Shown piece after piece: positions 1 to 7,421 of a stretch of DNA of 64,000 nucleotides. The DNA comes from Brachyspira hyodysenteriae ATCC 27164. GTDB taxonomy: Bacteria > Spirochaetota > Brachyspiria > Brachyspirales > Brachyspiraceae. How positions within the stretch are numbered: the first letter of the stretch is position 1; every line of letters begins with the position of its first letter. The translations under genes and the position numbers were made by a program. A model generated the notes under the pieces. That model saw only the letters and a list, made by a program, of their open reading frames with translations, did no database searches and was not told where the DNA came from. The stretch spans positions 248,001 to 312,000 of the forward strand of contig NZ_CP015910.2 in assembly GCF_001676785.2 (NCBI RefSeq). The letters run 5' to 3'.

Positions 1-610
1 TGCCATTACAAACGATATTAATTCTACGCTTTCTAAGAATGCTAAGATTACATTACTTACGCATGTTAAAGAAGAAGCTTGTCCTTTAAGATTAGCTCCT
101 ACTGTAAGCACTACAGCTTCTTTAGCTTTATCTGATGCTTTAGCTACTGCATTAATGGAATTAAGAGGATTCAGAGCAGAAGATTTTGCAGTATTTCATC
201 CTGGCGGAAGTTTAGGAAGACAGCTTGCAAAAGTAAAATCTATTATGCATACTGAAAATTTGCCTATTATTTTTCCTGATACTTCATTGCAGGATGCTTT
301 ATTCAAAATCATAGAATGCAAGCTTGGAATAGCCATTGTTGTTGATGATAAGAACATTTTAAAAGGAATAATAGTAGACGGAGATTTAAAAAGGCTTCTT
401 GTCAAAGACGATGATATAAAAAATATACTTTCTAAAGAAGTTAAATATATTATGAACACTTCTCCTAAAGTCATTTATGAAGATACTCTCATTGGAGAGG
501 CTTTGCATATCATGGAAGGAAAGATCACTAATTTAGTAGTGGTAAACAATAATAATAATCCTATTGGTATAGTACATATACATGATATTTTGAAGATAAA
601 GGCTTTTTAA
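1..610 (+). CDS. kdsD: Arabinose-5-phosphate isomerase KdsD/KpsF, 5' truncated
   Basis: The frame is open from base 2, so the gene begins before the window; about 202 residues are visible of the roughly 320 usual for the family. The first part is the end of a SIS sugar-isomerase domain, ending in the family signature EDFAVFHPGGSLGRQL (about bases 179-226). Two CBS domains follow, at about 270-430 and 450-600. The enzyme converts ribulose-5-phosphate to arabinose-5-phosphate in the cytoplasm, the first step towards Kdo. The methionine codon at 155 lies inside the SIS domain and is not the start. A hairpin terminator follows at 663-702. The family is clear; no other Kdo gene is in view. Confidence 0.93.
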   Translation, partial: AITNDINSTLSKNAKITLLTHVKEEACPLRLAPTVSTTASLALSDALATALMELRGFRAEDFAVFHPGGSLGRQLAKVKSIMHTENLPIIFPDTSLQDALFKIIECKLGIAIVVDDKNILKGIIVDGDLKRLLVKDDDIKNILSKEVKYIMNTSPKVIYEDTLIGEALHIMEGKITNLVVVNNNNNPIGIVHIHDILKIKAF

Positions 611-662
611 ATTAAAACTTACAAGAAATAAAATTTTAAATATATAATTATTCTTTATTATT

Positions 663-702
663 ATTAAAAATGATAAATGAAAGTTTATTTATCATTTTTA
701 AT
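663..702. terminator. Hairpin terminator after kdsD, probably bidirectional
   Basis: A perfect 16-bp stem (663-678 with 687-702) with an 8-nt loop has an A-run on one side and a T-run on the other. It lies 53 bp after kdsD and before an unrelated gene. Confidence 0.7.
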
Positions 703-826
703 AAATTTCAAATCTAATTAATACCACTATATACTATCATTAAAAATCTATTATAAAAATATTTGCTTGACTTTTTTTATATATATATTATTGTTAAACG
801 CATATCTAAAAATATTTTTTATACAA

Positions 827-1612
827 ATGAAAAAGATTGTTATTTTTATACTATTTAGTTTAATAAGTTTTACTTCCTGTCGTAATTATTCAAATACAAA
901 TAACTCAGAAAATATTGTAACTAATGAAATACAAATGAATAATAATTATTCTAATGAAACATTAAGAGTTGGAATATATATTTATGATTATCCTATGCTT
1001 CATTTAAGTAATGATAATGTAGGCGGATTTGATTATGATTTAATGAAAAAAATAGCTGATATGTCAGGTTTTAAAATACAATTTATTCCAATGCAGTTTG
1101 ATGACCTTATTACAGCACTTCGAATAAAGGATATAGATATTATTATAGCTGCTATGAGCATAACAGAAGAAAGAAAAAAACTTGTAAATTTTTCTGACAG
1201 CTATCTAACAGCTGGTCAAAGTATTGTAGTAAATAAAGAAAATACAAATATAATAACAACTAATGATTTAATAGGGAAAACTGTAGGAGCTATAAAAAAT
1301 ACTGTTTCTGATCTTACAGCATCAAAAATAGAAGGTATTCATAAAGTAGAGAGATTTGATATTGCAGGCAGTGCTTTTCTTTCTTTAAAAACAGGTAAAA
1401 TAGATGCTATGGTAGTTGATAAACTTACCTGTATTAACTATCTTCAATATGATAAAGATTTAAAAATAGTCGAAACTATAGAATTCCCAGAAATTGGCTA
1501 TGGTATAGCTGTAAGAAAAGAGGATAATATTTTACTAAATAAAATTAATAGCGGACTTAAAGAAATAAAGGATAATGGCACTTATCAAAAATTAGTAGAT
1601 AAGTATTTATGA
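827..1612 (+). CDS. Amino-acid ABC transporter substrate-binding lipoprotein (SBP_bac_3 family)
   Basis: From the ATG at 827 the protein has 261 residues and begins MKKIVIFILFSLISFTSC, a lipoprotein signal with Cys18 as the lipidated residue. An ATG at 767 would add 20 residues before this signal and is less likely. The mature part follows the periplasmic family 3 fold: LRVGIYIYDYP, the GGFDYDLMKKIA segment, and a second lobe beginning GKTVGAIKNTVSD. It should bind a polar amino acid or related small molecule at the outer face of the inner membrane. No permease or ATPase gene is adjacent, so it may serve a transporter encoded elsewhere. No strong Shine-Dalgarno is visible. The ligand cannot be told. 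Confidence 0.85.
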   Translation: MKKIVIFILFSLISFTSCRNYSNTNNSENIVTNEIQMNNNYSNETLRVGIYIYDYPMLHLSNDNVGGFDYDLMKKIADMSGFKIQFIPMQFDDLITALRIKDIDIIIAAMSITEERKKLVNFSDSYLTAGQSIVVNKENTNIITTNDLIGKTVGAIKNTVSDLTASKIEGIHKVERFDIAGSAFLSLKTGKIDAMVVDKLTCINYLQYDKDLKIVETIEFPEIGYGIAVRKEDNILLNKINSGLKEIKDNGTYQKLVDKYL

Positions 1613-1672
1613 AATTTTGATTACATTTGCCCACTCTTTAGGCTTTTAGTTAATTCTGATGTTTTTGTATTA

Positions 1673-1789
1673 TTATTGTTATGCTCGTCCACCTGTAAAG
1701 GTGCCTACTTGGTATGCCTAAAGGCTTAACTTAATAAATTAAGTTACACGCCTGTGTCCCTGTGGGAAGGGATTCGGCTCGCTTTTTAT
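1673..1789 (+). repeat. Hairpin-rich dispersed repeat (copy 1 of the ATGCTCG...CGGCTCGC family)
   Basis: The block starts TTATGCTCG, contains the palindrome ACTTAATAAATTAAGT followed by TACACGCCTGTGT, and ends TTCGGCTCGC. The same order of words recurs at 62713-62806, 61 kb away. It contains several small hairpins, including CACCTGTAAAGGTG. It fills the space between the binding-protein gene and the repeat at 1848-2076. No coding potential is seen. Confidence 0.75.
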
Positions 1790-1847
1790 ATTTTAATTAT
1801 AGTATTTAAAACTATTATTCTTAAAAATTTTAACAGTTATTTTAGCT

Positions 1848-2076
1848 GACCGCCCAGAATTTTTTTAATTTAAATCTTACTTACCGCACGCATAACAAAA
1901 CTAAAAATATAGAATTATTTGCAATTACAATTTTTGTTATATTTATAGATTAGCTCACCGTGCGTCAAAGAGATTTTCAATTTAATTAACGTTTGGGCGG
2001 GTATGCTTTTTTAATTTAAATGCCAAAATAAATAAATCTGAAATTTCTAATTAAGCTTTAAATTTATAGGGTGGGG
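1848..2076. repeat. Nested-palindrome element A (left outer arm missing)
   Basis: Visible boxes are inner left ACCGCCCA (1849-1856), core left ACCGCACG (1883-1890), core right ACCGTGCGT (1957-1965), inner right TTGGGCGGG (1993-2001) and outer right AGGGTGGGG (2068-2076). The core is 83 bp and the flanking boxes are symmetric about it. The left outer box expected near 1770 is replaced by the repeat at 1673-1789. Together these two repeats fill the 540-bp gap 1613-2154. Confidence 0.85.
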
Positions 2077-2154
2077 TATGTAAATAAAATTTTTATATTA
2101 AAAAACTTGTATTTAATAAATCCCTATTTTATAATATGTTGAGGAGATATAAAT

Positions 2155-2370
2155 ATGATATTAGAATTGCCTTTAACACTTAAGAAAAATATAGAAAATA
2201 TTGCCAAAGAAAAAAATATATCAGAAAATAAATTAATAGAAAATGCTATTATAGAATATTTAGAAGATTATTATGATTATAAAATTATTTTAGAAGCAGA
2301 AGAAAGATTAAAAAATGGCGAAGAAGTATATTCTATTGATGAAGTAAAAAAAGATTTAAATATAAAATGA
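2155..2370 (+). CDS. Antitoxin of a RelBE/ParDE-type toxin-antitoxin pair
   Basis: A 71-residue acidic and basic mixed protein with a short N-terminal ribbon-helix-helix-like stretch (MILELPLTLKKNIENIAKEK, about residues 1-35) and an acidic C-terminal tail ending in EEVYSIDEVKKDLNIK, the usual layout of a DNA-binding antitoxin with a toxin-neutralising tail. A good Shine-Dalgarno (GAGGAG) sits 8 bp before the ATG. The gene overlaps the next ORF by 4 bp (ATGA), which fits translational coupling. It should bind and inhibit the downstream toxin and autoregulate the pair. The exact antitoxin family cannot be fixed by eye. Confidence 0.8.
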   Translation: MILELPLTLKKNIENIAKEKNISENKLIENAIIEYLEDYYDYKIILEAEERLKNGEEVYSIDEVKKDLNIK

Positions 2371-2627
2371 AAGTAAGCATTACAAGAACAGCCAAAAAAT
2401 CATTGGAAAAATTAGATAGAAATATTCAAAAAAGAATATTAGATTTTTTATCTTATTTAGAAACTTTAGAAAACCCTAGAGTAAAAGGCAAATCTTTAAA
2501 AGGTGAATTAAAAGAGTATTGGCGTTATAGAGTTGGAGATTATAGAATTTTGAGTAAAATTATTGATAATGAATTGATTATTTTAGTTATAGATATAGGA
2601 CATAGAAAAGACATTTATGATATTTAA
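2367..2627 (+). CDS. RelE/ParE-superfamily toxin
   Basis: The 86-residue protein shows the RelE/ParE pattern: N-terminal strand MKVSITRTAKKSLEKLD, two helices, then KEYWRYRVGDYRIL and IILVIDIGHRKDIYD. The closing GHRKDIY motif is typical of RelE-type ribonucleases, which cleave mRNA at the ribosome, whereas ParE members poison gyrase. The order antitoxin-toxin and the 4-bp overlap support the assignment. Flanking repeats at 1848-2076 and 2679-2761 have nearly identical cores, so the cassette lies between two direct repeats. RelE-like ribonuclease is the more likely activity because of the conserved basic C-terminus. Confidence 0.85.
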   Translation: MKVSITRTAKKSLEKLDRNIQKRILDFLSYLETLENPRVKGKSLKGELKEYWRYRVGDYRILSKIIDNELIILVIDIGHRKDIYDI

Positions 2628-2678
2628 AATTTGATTTAAATTTTTCAATCCAAGATTTTGTTAATTTATAGCCTATCC

Positions 2679-2761
2679 ACCGCACGCATAATAAAACTAA
2701 AAATACAGAATTATTTGCAATTTAAATTTTTATTATATTTGTAGATTAGCTCACCGTGCGT
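2679..2761. repeat. Nested-palindrome element B (core only)
   Basis: Core boxes ACCGCACG (2679-2686) and ACCGTGCGT (2753-2761) span 83 bp, as in element A. The interior and the following 30 bp match element A almost base for base (for example GAATTATTTGCAATT), much closer than to other copies. The inner right box is degenerate here (AACACTTGTACAAG). It lies 52 bp after the toxin gene. Confidence 0.8.
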
Positions 2762-2967
2762 TAAAGAGATTTCAAATTTAATTAACACTTGTACAAGAAT
2801 ACTATCTGTATCACCAAGCTGAACGGTAAGATTTTTTCTTCCATAATGGTAAATTTAAAAAATATCTTAGTTTATATCTGGCAATAAAAATTAAATATTA
2901 GTTATGCTATAAGTTTTAAATTGATAAACGATCAGCTGATAACTTTAGTTGTCAGATATTTACAAAT

Positions 2968-3023
2968 AAAAAATCGAGTGTCTATCAGCTTTAGCTGATA
3001 GAGATTGTAAAACGAGATTTTTT
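2968..3023 (+). ncRNA. A-tract/hairpin/T-tract structured element, copy H0
   Basis: The outer stem AAAAAATC (2968-2975) pairs with GATTTTTT (3016-3023). It is followed by GAG on the left and preceded by CGA on the right, which allows tandem G-A pairs. Inside is the hairpin TCTATCAGC/GCTGATAGA. The same architecture recurs at 19891, 20000, 20976 and 21082. It could be a terminator, a small RNA or a mobile structured repeat. It lies 145 bp upstream of fabV; the rest of 2762-3167 is AT-rich with only the related hairpin ATCAGCTGAT near 2931-2940. Confidence 0.5.
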
Positions 3024-3167
3024 ATTAATAATAAAAAGTTTATCGCTAGCAATAATAAGAAATTATTATTTCTTTTTAATTGAAAAAAAAACAATTTTAT
3101 TATAAAGTATTACGAAATTAGTTTGAAATATATTTTGAAAATAAAAAATGATAGGAGAATAAACAAT

Positions 3168-4346
3168 ATGGTAGTAGAGCCAAAAATATTAAATAATATA
3201 TGTATAACAGCTCATCCATTAGGCTGTGCTAAAGAAGTAGAAAATCAAATTAATTATGTGAAATCACAGCCAAAAGTAAAATCTAATGTTAAAAATGCTC
3301 TTATATTGGGAGCTTCAGGCGGATACGGACTTGCAAGCAGAATAGCTATAGCTTATGGACTAGGTGCTAAAACTATGAGCGTATCATTTGAAAAAGGAGC
3401 TACAGCAAGAAGAACAGCTACTCCAGGCTGGTATAATAATGAGGCTTTTTCTGCTTTCGCTAAAAAAGACGGAATAGAGGATAAGAATTTAATATTAGAT
3501 GCTTTTTTAAACGCTTCAAAAGAAGAAGTTATTAAAGAAGCTAAAACATTCTTTAACGGTGAAAAAATAGATTTACTTATATATAGTTTGGCAGCTCCAG
3601 TAAGAATGGATGAATCAACAGGAACACTTTACCGTTCATCTTTAAAACCTATAGGAAAAAAATATAATGGTATAGGTGTAGATTTCCTTACAGAGGAGTT
3701 ATTAGAGGTATCTATCGATCCTGCTAATGAAGACGATATAAAATCTACTGTAAAAGTTATGGGCGGAGAAGATTGGAAATTATGGACAGATGCTTTGCTT
3801 AATGCTGATTTATTAGCTGAAAATGCTATTAATGTGGCTTACTCTTATATAGGCCCTGAAATGACAAAAGCAGTGTATAGAGAAGGTACTATTGGAAAAG
3901 CTAAAGACCACTTAGAAGCAACAGCTCATGAGTTGGATAAAGAAATGCAGGAGAAAATCAAAGGACATGCCTATGTATCAGTAAACAAGGCGGTAGTAAC
4001 TAGATCTTCAGCAGTTATCCCTACAGTTCCTCTTTATATAGGTATATTATTTAAAGTAATGAAAAATAAAGGCCTTCATGAGGGCTGTATAGAGCAAATG
4101 TACAGACTTTTAAATGAAAAACTTTATAATGGCGGAGAAGTACCAGTTGACAGCGAAAACAGAATAAGATTAGATGACTGGGAATTAAGAGAAGATGTTC
4201 AAAAAGAAGTTTTGGATTCTTGGAATAAATTAACAAAAGATAATCTAAAAGAAATAGCTGATTTGGAATTATTCAGAAAAGATTATATGAATATGCATGG
4301 CTTTGATGAGGAAGGTATAGATTATAGTCAAGATGTTCAGATATGA
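3168..4346 (+). CDS. fabV: Trans-2-enoyl-CoA/ACP reductase (Ter/FabV family)
   Basis: The protein is 392 residues from the ATG at 3168, which has Shine-Dalgarno AGGAGA 10 bp upstream; an in-frame ATG at 3123 would add 15 residues and is unlikely. It carries the NADH-binding GASGGYGLASR (residues 48-58), a central SxxAPVR region, and the family catalytic pair Tyr237 and Lys246 (Y-x8-K) in AVYREGTIGKAKDHLE. The enzyme reduces enoyl thioesters with NADH. In Treponema denticola the homologue (Ter) makes butyryl-CoA from crotonyl-CoA, and FabV replaces FabI in fatty acid synthesis in other bacteria. Either use is possible here. A terminator follows at 4371-4412. Confidence 0.93.
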   Translation: MVVEPKILNNICITAHPLGCAKEVENQINYVKSQPKVKSNVKNALILGASGGYGLASRIAIAYGLGAKTMSVSFEKGATARRTATPGWYNNEAFSAFAKKDGIEDKNLILDAFLNASKEEVIKEAKTFFNGEKIDLLIYSLAAPVRMDESTGTLYRSSLKPIGKKYNGIGVDFLTEELLEVSIDPANEDDIKSTVKVMGGEDWKLWTDALLNADLLAENAINVAYSYIGPEMTKAVYREGTIGKAKDHLEATAHELDKEMQEKIKGHAYVSVNKAVVTRSSAVIPTVPLYIGILFKVMKNKGLHEGCIEQMYRLLNEKLYNGGEVPVDSENRIRLDDWELREDVQKEVLDSWNKLTKDNLKEIADLELFRKDYMNMHGFDEEGIDYSQDVQI

Positions 4347-4370
4347 TGATTGATTATTAAAATAAGAATT

Positions 4371-4412
4371 AAAGCGAAGTTTTAATATTTTATTAGAGCT
4401 TCGCTTTTTTAT
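4371..4412. terminator. Terminator after fabV
   Basis: The stem AAAGCGAAG/CTTCGCTTT (4371-4379 with 4399-4407) is followed by T6. It lies between convergent genes and could serve both. Confidence 0.8.
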
Positions 4413-4443
4413 TTTAAATTAATTGATATTTTAAATTAGTCAA

Positions 4444-4644
4444 TTAATATGGTTTGCATACTTTACATGCTGTATAACCTTTTTGTTTGGCTTCTGACAA
4501 TGAAATTTTATAGGCTTCTCCTCTTATTGTTCTGCAATTTTGAAGATGGTATTTTTTGCCTGTTTTTGTTATATATACAACATTTTGTGCTATTAAATTA
4601 GCTGATATCATTAATATTATTATAAATGTTATTACTTTTTTCAT
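4444..4644 (-). CDS. Small secreted Cys/His protein (Ada-like zinc-binding motif)
   Basis: The 66-residue protein has an N-terminal signal peptide (MKKVITFIIILMISANLIAQ), then a compact domain TGKKYHLQNCRTIRG ... GYTACKVCKPY. The spacing Y-H-x3-C ... C-x2-C-K-P is that of a family of short exported or nuclease-linked domains resembling the Ada zinc-binding fold. The Cys and His residues would bind a metal. The start has Shine-Dalgarno GAGG. It is a monocistronic gene convergent with fabV. Function is not known. Confidence 0.75.
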   Translation of the reverse strand: MKKVITFIIILMISANLIAQNVVYITKTGKKYHLQNCRTIRGEAYKISLSEAKQKGYTACKVCKPY

Positions 4645-4764
4645 ATTTTGCCTCTTTGTATGGTATAATTATAGATAATATGTAAATTATTGCTTTTTAT
4701 AAACAATTTATATGTGGTTTTTATTGAATTTTTTAAATTATTTTAATTTTTTTAAAATAAGTTC

Positions 4765-4792
4765 TTGACAAAAAAATAAATAGGTATATAAT
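4765..4792 (+). promoter_or_regulatory. Sigma70 promoter for tRNA-Asp and rpsT
   Basis: TTGACA (4765-4770), a 16-bp spacer and TATAAT (4787-4792), both perfect consensus, lie 23 bp before the tRNA. Confidence 0.85.
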
Positions 4793-4815
4793 ACAAACCA
4801 TTCGTTGACTAATTT

Positions 4816-4890
4816 GGAGTTGTAGCTCAGTTTGGTTAGAGCGCCTGCCTGTCACGCAGGAGGCCGCGGGTTCGAGCCCCGTCAACTCCG
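4816..4890 (+). tRNA. tRNA-Asp (anticodon GTC)
   Basis: A 75-nt cloverleaf: acceptor GGAGTTG pairs with CAACTCC, the D-arm contains AGCTCAGTTTGGTTAGAGC, the anticodon stem CCTGC/GCAGG encloses CTGTCAC, and the T-arm is CGGGTTCGAGCCCCG. The discriminator is G4890. CCA is not encoded. rpsT starts 28 bp later with no clear terminator between, so the two are probably one transcript. Confidence 0.97.
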
Positions 4891-4917
4891 CTTTTTATTT
4901 TAACATGGAGAGCGATA

Positions 4918-5181
4918 ATGCCTAATATAGCTTCAGCATCTAAAAGATTAAGACAAAATGAAGTTAGAAATCTTTATAATAGAAAAATTAAAAGTTTCTT
5001 AAATACTCAAAAAAAGAAAGTAATCAAAGCAGTAGACAGCAATGATAAAAATCTTGCTTCAGAAGAATTCAAAAAATATGCTAGCGCTTTAGATAAAGCT
5101 GCTAGAAAATCTGTTATTCATGCTAATAGAGCAGCTGCTAAAAAATCTGATATGATGAAAAAAATTAATGCTATGAATTAA
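4918..5181 (+). CDS. rpsT: 30S ribosomal protein S20
   Basis: 87 residues, highly basic, with the S20 pattern SASKRLRQNEVRNLYNR ... KAARKSVIHANRAAAKKS. S20 binds the 5' domain of 16S rRNA early in 30S assembly. Shine-Dalgarno GGAGAG lies 7 bp before the ATG. The gene follows tRNA-Asp directly and is followed by the terminator at 5208-5240, so it probably shares the promoter at 4765. Confidence 0.96.
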   Translation: MPNIASASKRLRQNEVRNLYNRKIKSFLNTQKKKVIKAVDSNDKNLASEEFKKYASALDKAARKSVIHANRAAAKKSDMMKKINAMN

Positions 5182-5207
5182 TTTTTGTTTATTTATTGAA
5201 AGTTAAT

Positions 5208-5240
5208 AAGGCCTATACGTTATAGTATAGGCCTTTTTTA
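5208..5240 (+). terminator. Terminator after rpsT
   Basis: The stem AAGGCCTATAC/GTATAGGCCTT is followed by T6. Confidence 0.9.
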
Positions 5241-5335
5241 TTGTTTTTTCTATATTTTTTTAAAAAAATTTACATTTTTGTAAAAAAAATATAGATTTTT
5301 TTATTTCCTAATATAAATTTTTTGTTATTATTATA

Positions 5336-5407
5336 ATATACAGTTCAAGGTTATTAAATAATATGTGCTGTTCTGATATTGTTGTTTATATGATTTTAAC
5401 TGTATAT
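5336..5407. other. Inverted repeat upstream of the 46-residue ORF
   Basis: ATATACAGTT (5336-5345) is mirrored by AACTGTATAT (5398-5407) around 52 bp. A TATAAT lies at 5332-5337 but has no matching -35. It could be an operator pair or a leader structure. The preceding A/T-rich hairpin at 5246-5290 is the only other structure in the 296-bp gap. Confidence 0.4.
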
Positions 5408-5477
5408 AAAGGTAAATTATTCCGGATTTTTTGATAATATTATCACAAAAAAATATAATATATGGGGAGGATTTATT

Positions 5478-5618
5478 ATGATGAAATATTTAAATTCTTT
5501 AAATAATAATTATAATGATTCTGTTATATTTAATGATGATGATTATAATTCTTTAATCGAAGAGTATAATGATATTATTAAAAATAATACATCTGAACAA
5601 GAAAATGATAATCTTTAA
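5478..5618 (+). CDS. Small acidic Asn-rich protein, 46 residues, unknown
   Basis: The ORF begins ATGATGAAATATTTAAATTC and has one of the strongest Shine-Dalgarno sequences in the window (GGGGAGG, 7 bp upstream). A terminator follows 12 bp after the stop. The protein (MMKYLNSLNNNYNDSVIF ... SEQENDNL) is acidic and Asn/Asp-rich, with no signal peptide or membrane segment. I recognise no family. Ribosome binding site and terminator make it a credible independent gene, but coding bias cannot be judged in such an AT-rich stretch. Confidence 0.6.
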   Translation: MMKYLNSLNNNYNDSVIFNDDDYNSLIEEYNDIIKNNTSEQENDNL

Positions 5619-5629
5619 ACTATTTTAAT

Positions 5630-5664
5630 AATACCGGTTATAAATTATGTAGCCGGTATTTTCC
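5630..5664 (+). terminator. Terminator after the 46-residue ORF
   Basis: The stem AATACCGG/CCGGTATT (5630-5637 with 5653-5660) is followed by TTT. Confidence 0.75.
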
Positions 5665-5725
5665 TTTGGGAAAAAGGATATAAAAAATTCTAACTTTATA
5701 ATTATAAAATACGAAAATAACTACT

Positions 5726-6190
5726 ATGAAATATTTAAAATTAATTTTGATTATATTGATACTTAATATAAATATATATTCTCAAACTATGACAGAAAAT
5801 TCTCTGCCTTTGAGAGCGAAAAATTTTTTAAATATTAATTTTCCTGGAAATAATATAGAATCAGTTTCATTATATCAAAATGGCGGCGGATATGAAGTTG
5901 ATATAGACTTCGGATATAAATTCATTTTTTATAATACAGGGCTTTGGAAAAAGATATCTATAATCAATGATGAAACTAAAAACATTGGAATACCTAGAAG
6001 CTGCATACATAAATCTATGGTTAATGTTATAGATAATGAGTACCCTCATTCTAAAATAACTGATATAGAGAGAAAGGATAAAAACTTTATTATTAAATTA
6101 GACGATAAATATTTAATAGAAATCAGCGGATATGGTATTATAATAAGTCAGGAAAATTTGGATAATACCCAAACTGATGCAACTAATTAA
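5726..6190 (+). CDS. Exported PepSY-like protein (DUF2874 type)
   Basis: 154 residues with a signal peptide (about 1-19, MKYLKLILIILILNINIYSQ). The mature part contains two copies of the PepSY-like pattern: NFPGNNIESVSLYQNGGGYEVDI ... FYNTGLWKKI, and later EYPHSKITDIERKDKNFIIKL ... GYGIIIS. Such periplasmic domains resemble beta-lactamase-inhibitor-like folds; their role is mostly unknown. No Shine-Dalgarno is obvious. Its 3' end overlaps the convergent TPR gene by 4 bp. Confidence 0.75.
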   Translation: MKYLKLILIILILNINIYSQTMTENSLPLRAKNFLNINFPGNNIESVSLYQNGGGYEVDIDFGYKFIFYNTGLWKKISIINDETKNIGIPRSCIHKSMVNVIDNEYPHSKITDIERKDKNFIIKLDDKYLIEISGYGIIISQENLDNTQTDATN

Positions 6191-7191
6191 GATATTATTT
6201 CCTTAGATTTATTAAATGCTATTATAGATCTTTCTCTATCTCCCATCGCATTATAAGTATTAGCGAGCAATATATAAACTTCTTTATTGTTGTTATCTAA
6301 TTTAATACATTCTTCTAATATATTTACAGCATTATCATAGAGTCCTGCTGAATAATATGAAAGGCCTAAATAATAATAAGAAGATGAATGCCTATTGTTT
6401 ATTTCTATAGATTTATTTAAATATGATATAGCATTTATATAATCTTTAGTTTCATATAAAGAAATACCAAGATAATAGTATAATAAATAATCTTTATCAT
6501 CTATATTTAAAGCATTATTAAAGGCATATACCGCATTATCAAAATCGTTAAGCATAAAAAAACAAAGTCCCATATTAAAATATGCATGATAATTATCTTT
6601 TTCTACTTCTATTACTTTTTTTAATATATCTGCAGATTTTTTATATTCATATTTATCTTTATATGAAATAGCTAGCATATAAAGACTTGTATAATCATAT
6701 TTATTAAGTTCTATAGCTCTTTCAAAAGATTCTATAGCTTCATCTGTTTTTTTCAAATTATATAAAGCTATTCCCAAAGTACGCCAATTAAGATATTCTT
6801 TAGGTGCTATCATAAAAGATTTATTCAATACATCCACTGCATCTTCATATCTTCCAACTTCTGCATAGCATTTTCCAAGCCAATTAAGACTTATATAATC
6901 ATTATTTTCTATTTCATAAGCTTTTTCAAGATGTGTTATGGCATTATGATAATTTTTATCCTTTGTGTATGATATTCCTATAAGTCTCCATATAGAATAA
7001 TCGCTGCTATTTATAGACAGTGCTTCTTTAAAAAGTTCTATGGCATTTTTATGATTTCCTAATTGTGTATAAAATACTCCGAAATCTACCCTTACTTTAT
7101 GATTATTAGGTTCTCTATCACATAGTTCTTTATAGTGTGATATCATGTTATTTACTTTATTTTGAAGACTATCATCTGATGAATTTTCCAT
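6187..7191 (-). CDS. Tetratricopeptide-repeat protein
   Basis: 334 residues made almost entirely of about nine 34-residue TPR units with the usual W/Y-LG/A-Y-A-F-A-P pattern (for example NHKNAIELFKEALSINSSDY, EDAVDVLNKSFMIAPKEY). There is no signal peptide or catalytic domain, so it is probably a cytoplasmic scaffold for protein contacts. It stands alone and overlaps the convergent PepSY-like gene by 4 bp. TPR proteins are common in spirochaetes; the partner is unknown. Confidence 0.9.
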   Translation of the reverse strand: MENSSDDSLQNKVNNMISHYKELCDREPNNHKVRVDFGVFYTQLGNHKNAIELFKEALSINSSDYSIWRLIGISYTKDKNYHNAITHLEKAYEIENNDYISLNWLGKCYAEVGRYEDAVDVLNKSFMIAPKEYLNWRTLGIALYNLKKTDEAIESFERAIELNKYDYTSLYMLAISYKDKYEYKKSADILKKVIEVEKDNYHAYFNMGLCFFMLNDFDNAVYAFNNALNIDDKDYLLYYYLGISLYETKDYINAISYLNKSIEINNRHSSSYYYLGLSYYSAGLYDNAVNILEECIKLDNNNKEVYILLANTYNAMGDRERSIIAFNKSKEIIS

Positions 7192-7362
7192 AATGATTTA
7201 CTTTCCCAAACAATTATTACTTATATAGTATATCTGCAAGTTTATTTTTTTCAACTTTTAATTTTAATATTTATAAAATGTTGATATATACTTTTTAAAA
7301 AATAAAAATATTATTGTAATTTTATAAAAATTTTATTATATTACTTAAATAAACAATAAAAA

Positions 7363-7391
7363 TTGACAAACCTATTATTTTTTAATATACT
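7363..7391 (+). promoter_or_regulatory. Sigma70 promoter of the CoA-disulfide reductase gene
   Basis: TTGACA (7363-7368), a 17-bp spacer, TATACT (7386-7391), then Shine-Dalgarno AAAGGAG before the ATG at 7422. Confidence 0.85.
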
Positions 7392-7421
7392 ACATATAGG
7401 TATATACAAAAGGAGTTAAAA

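Noticed and set aside
1613-3100. CRISPR array suggested by repeated words ACCGCACG / CGTGCGT
   Set aside because: The words are arms of palindromes with constant 83-bp spacing at scattered loci, not short regular repeats with unique spacers, and no cas gene is present.
4891-4917. Terminator between tRNA-Asp and rpsT
   Set aside because: Only a T-run with no stem follows the tRNA; cotranscription is more likely.
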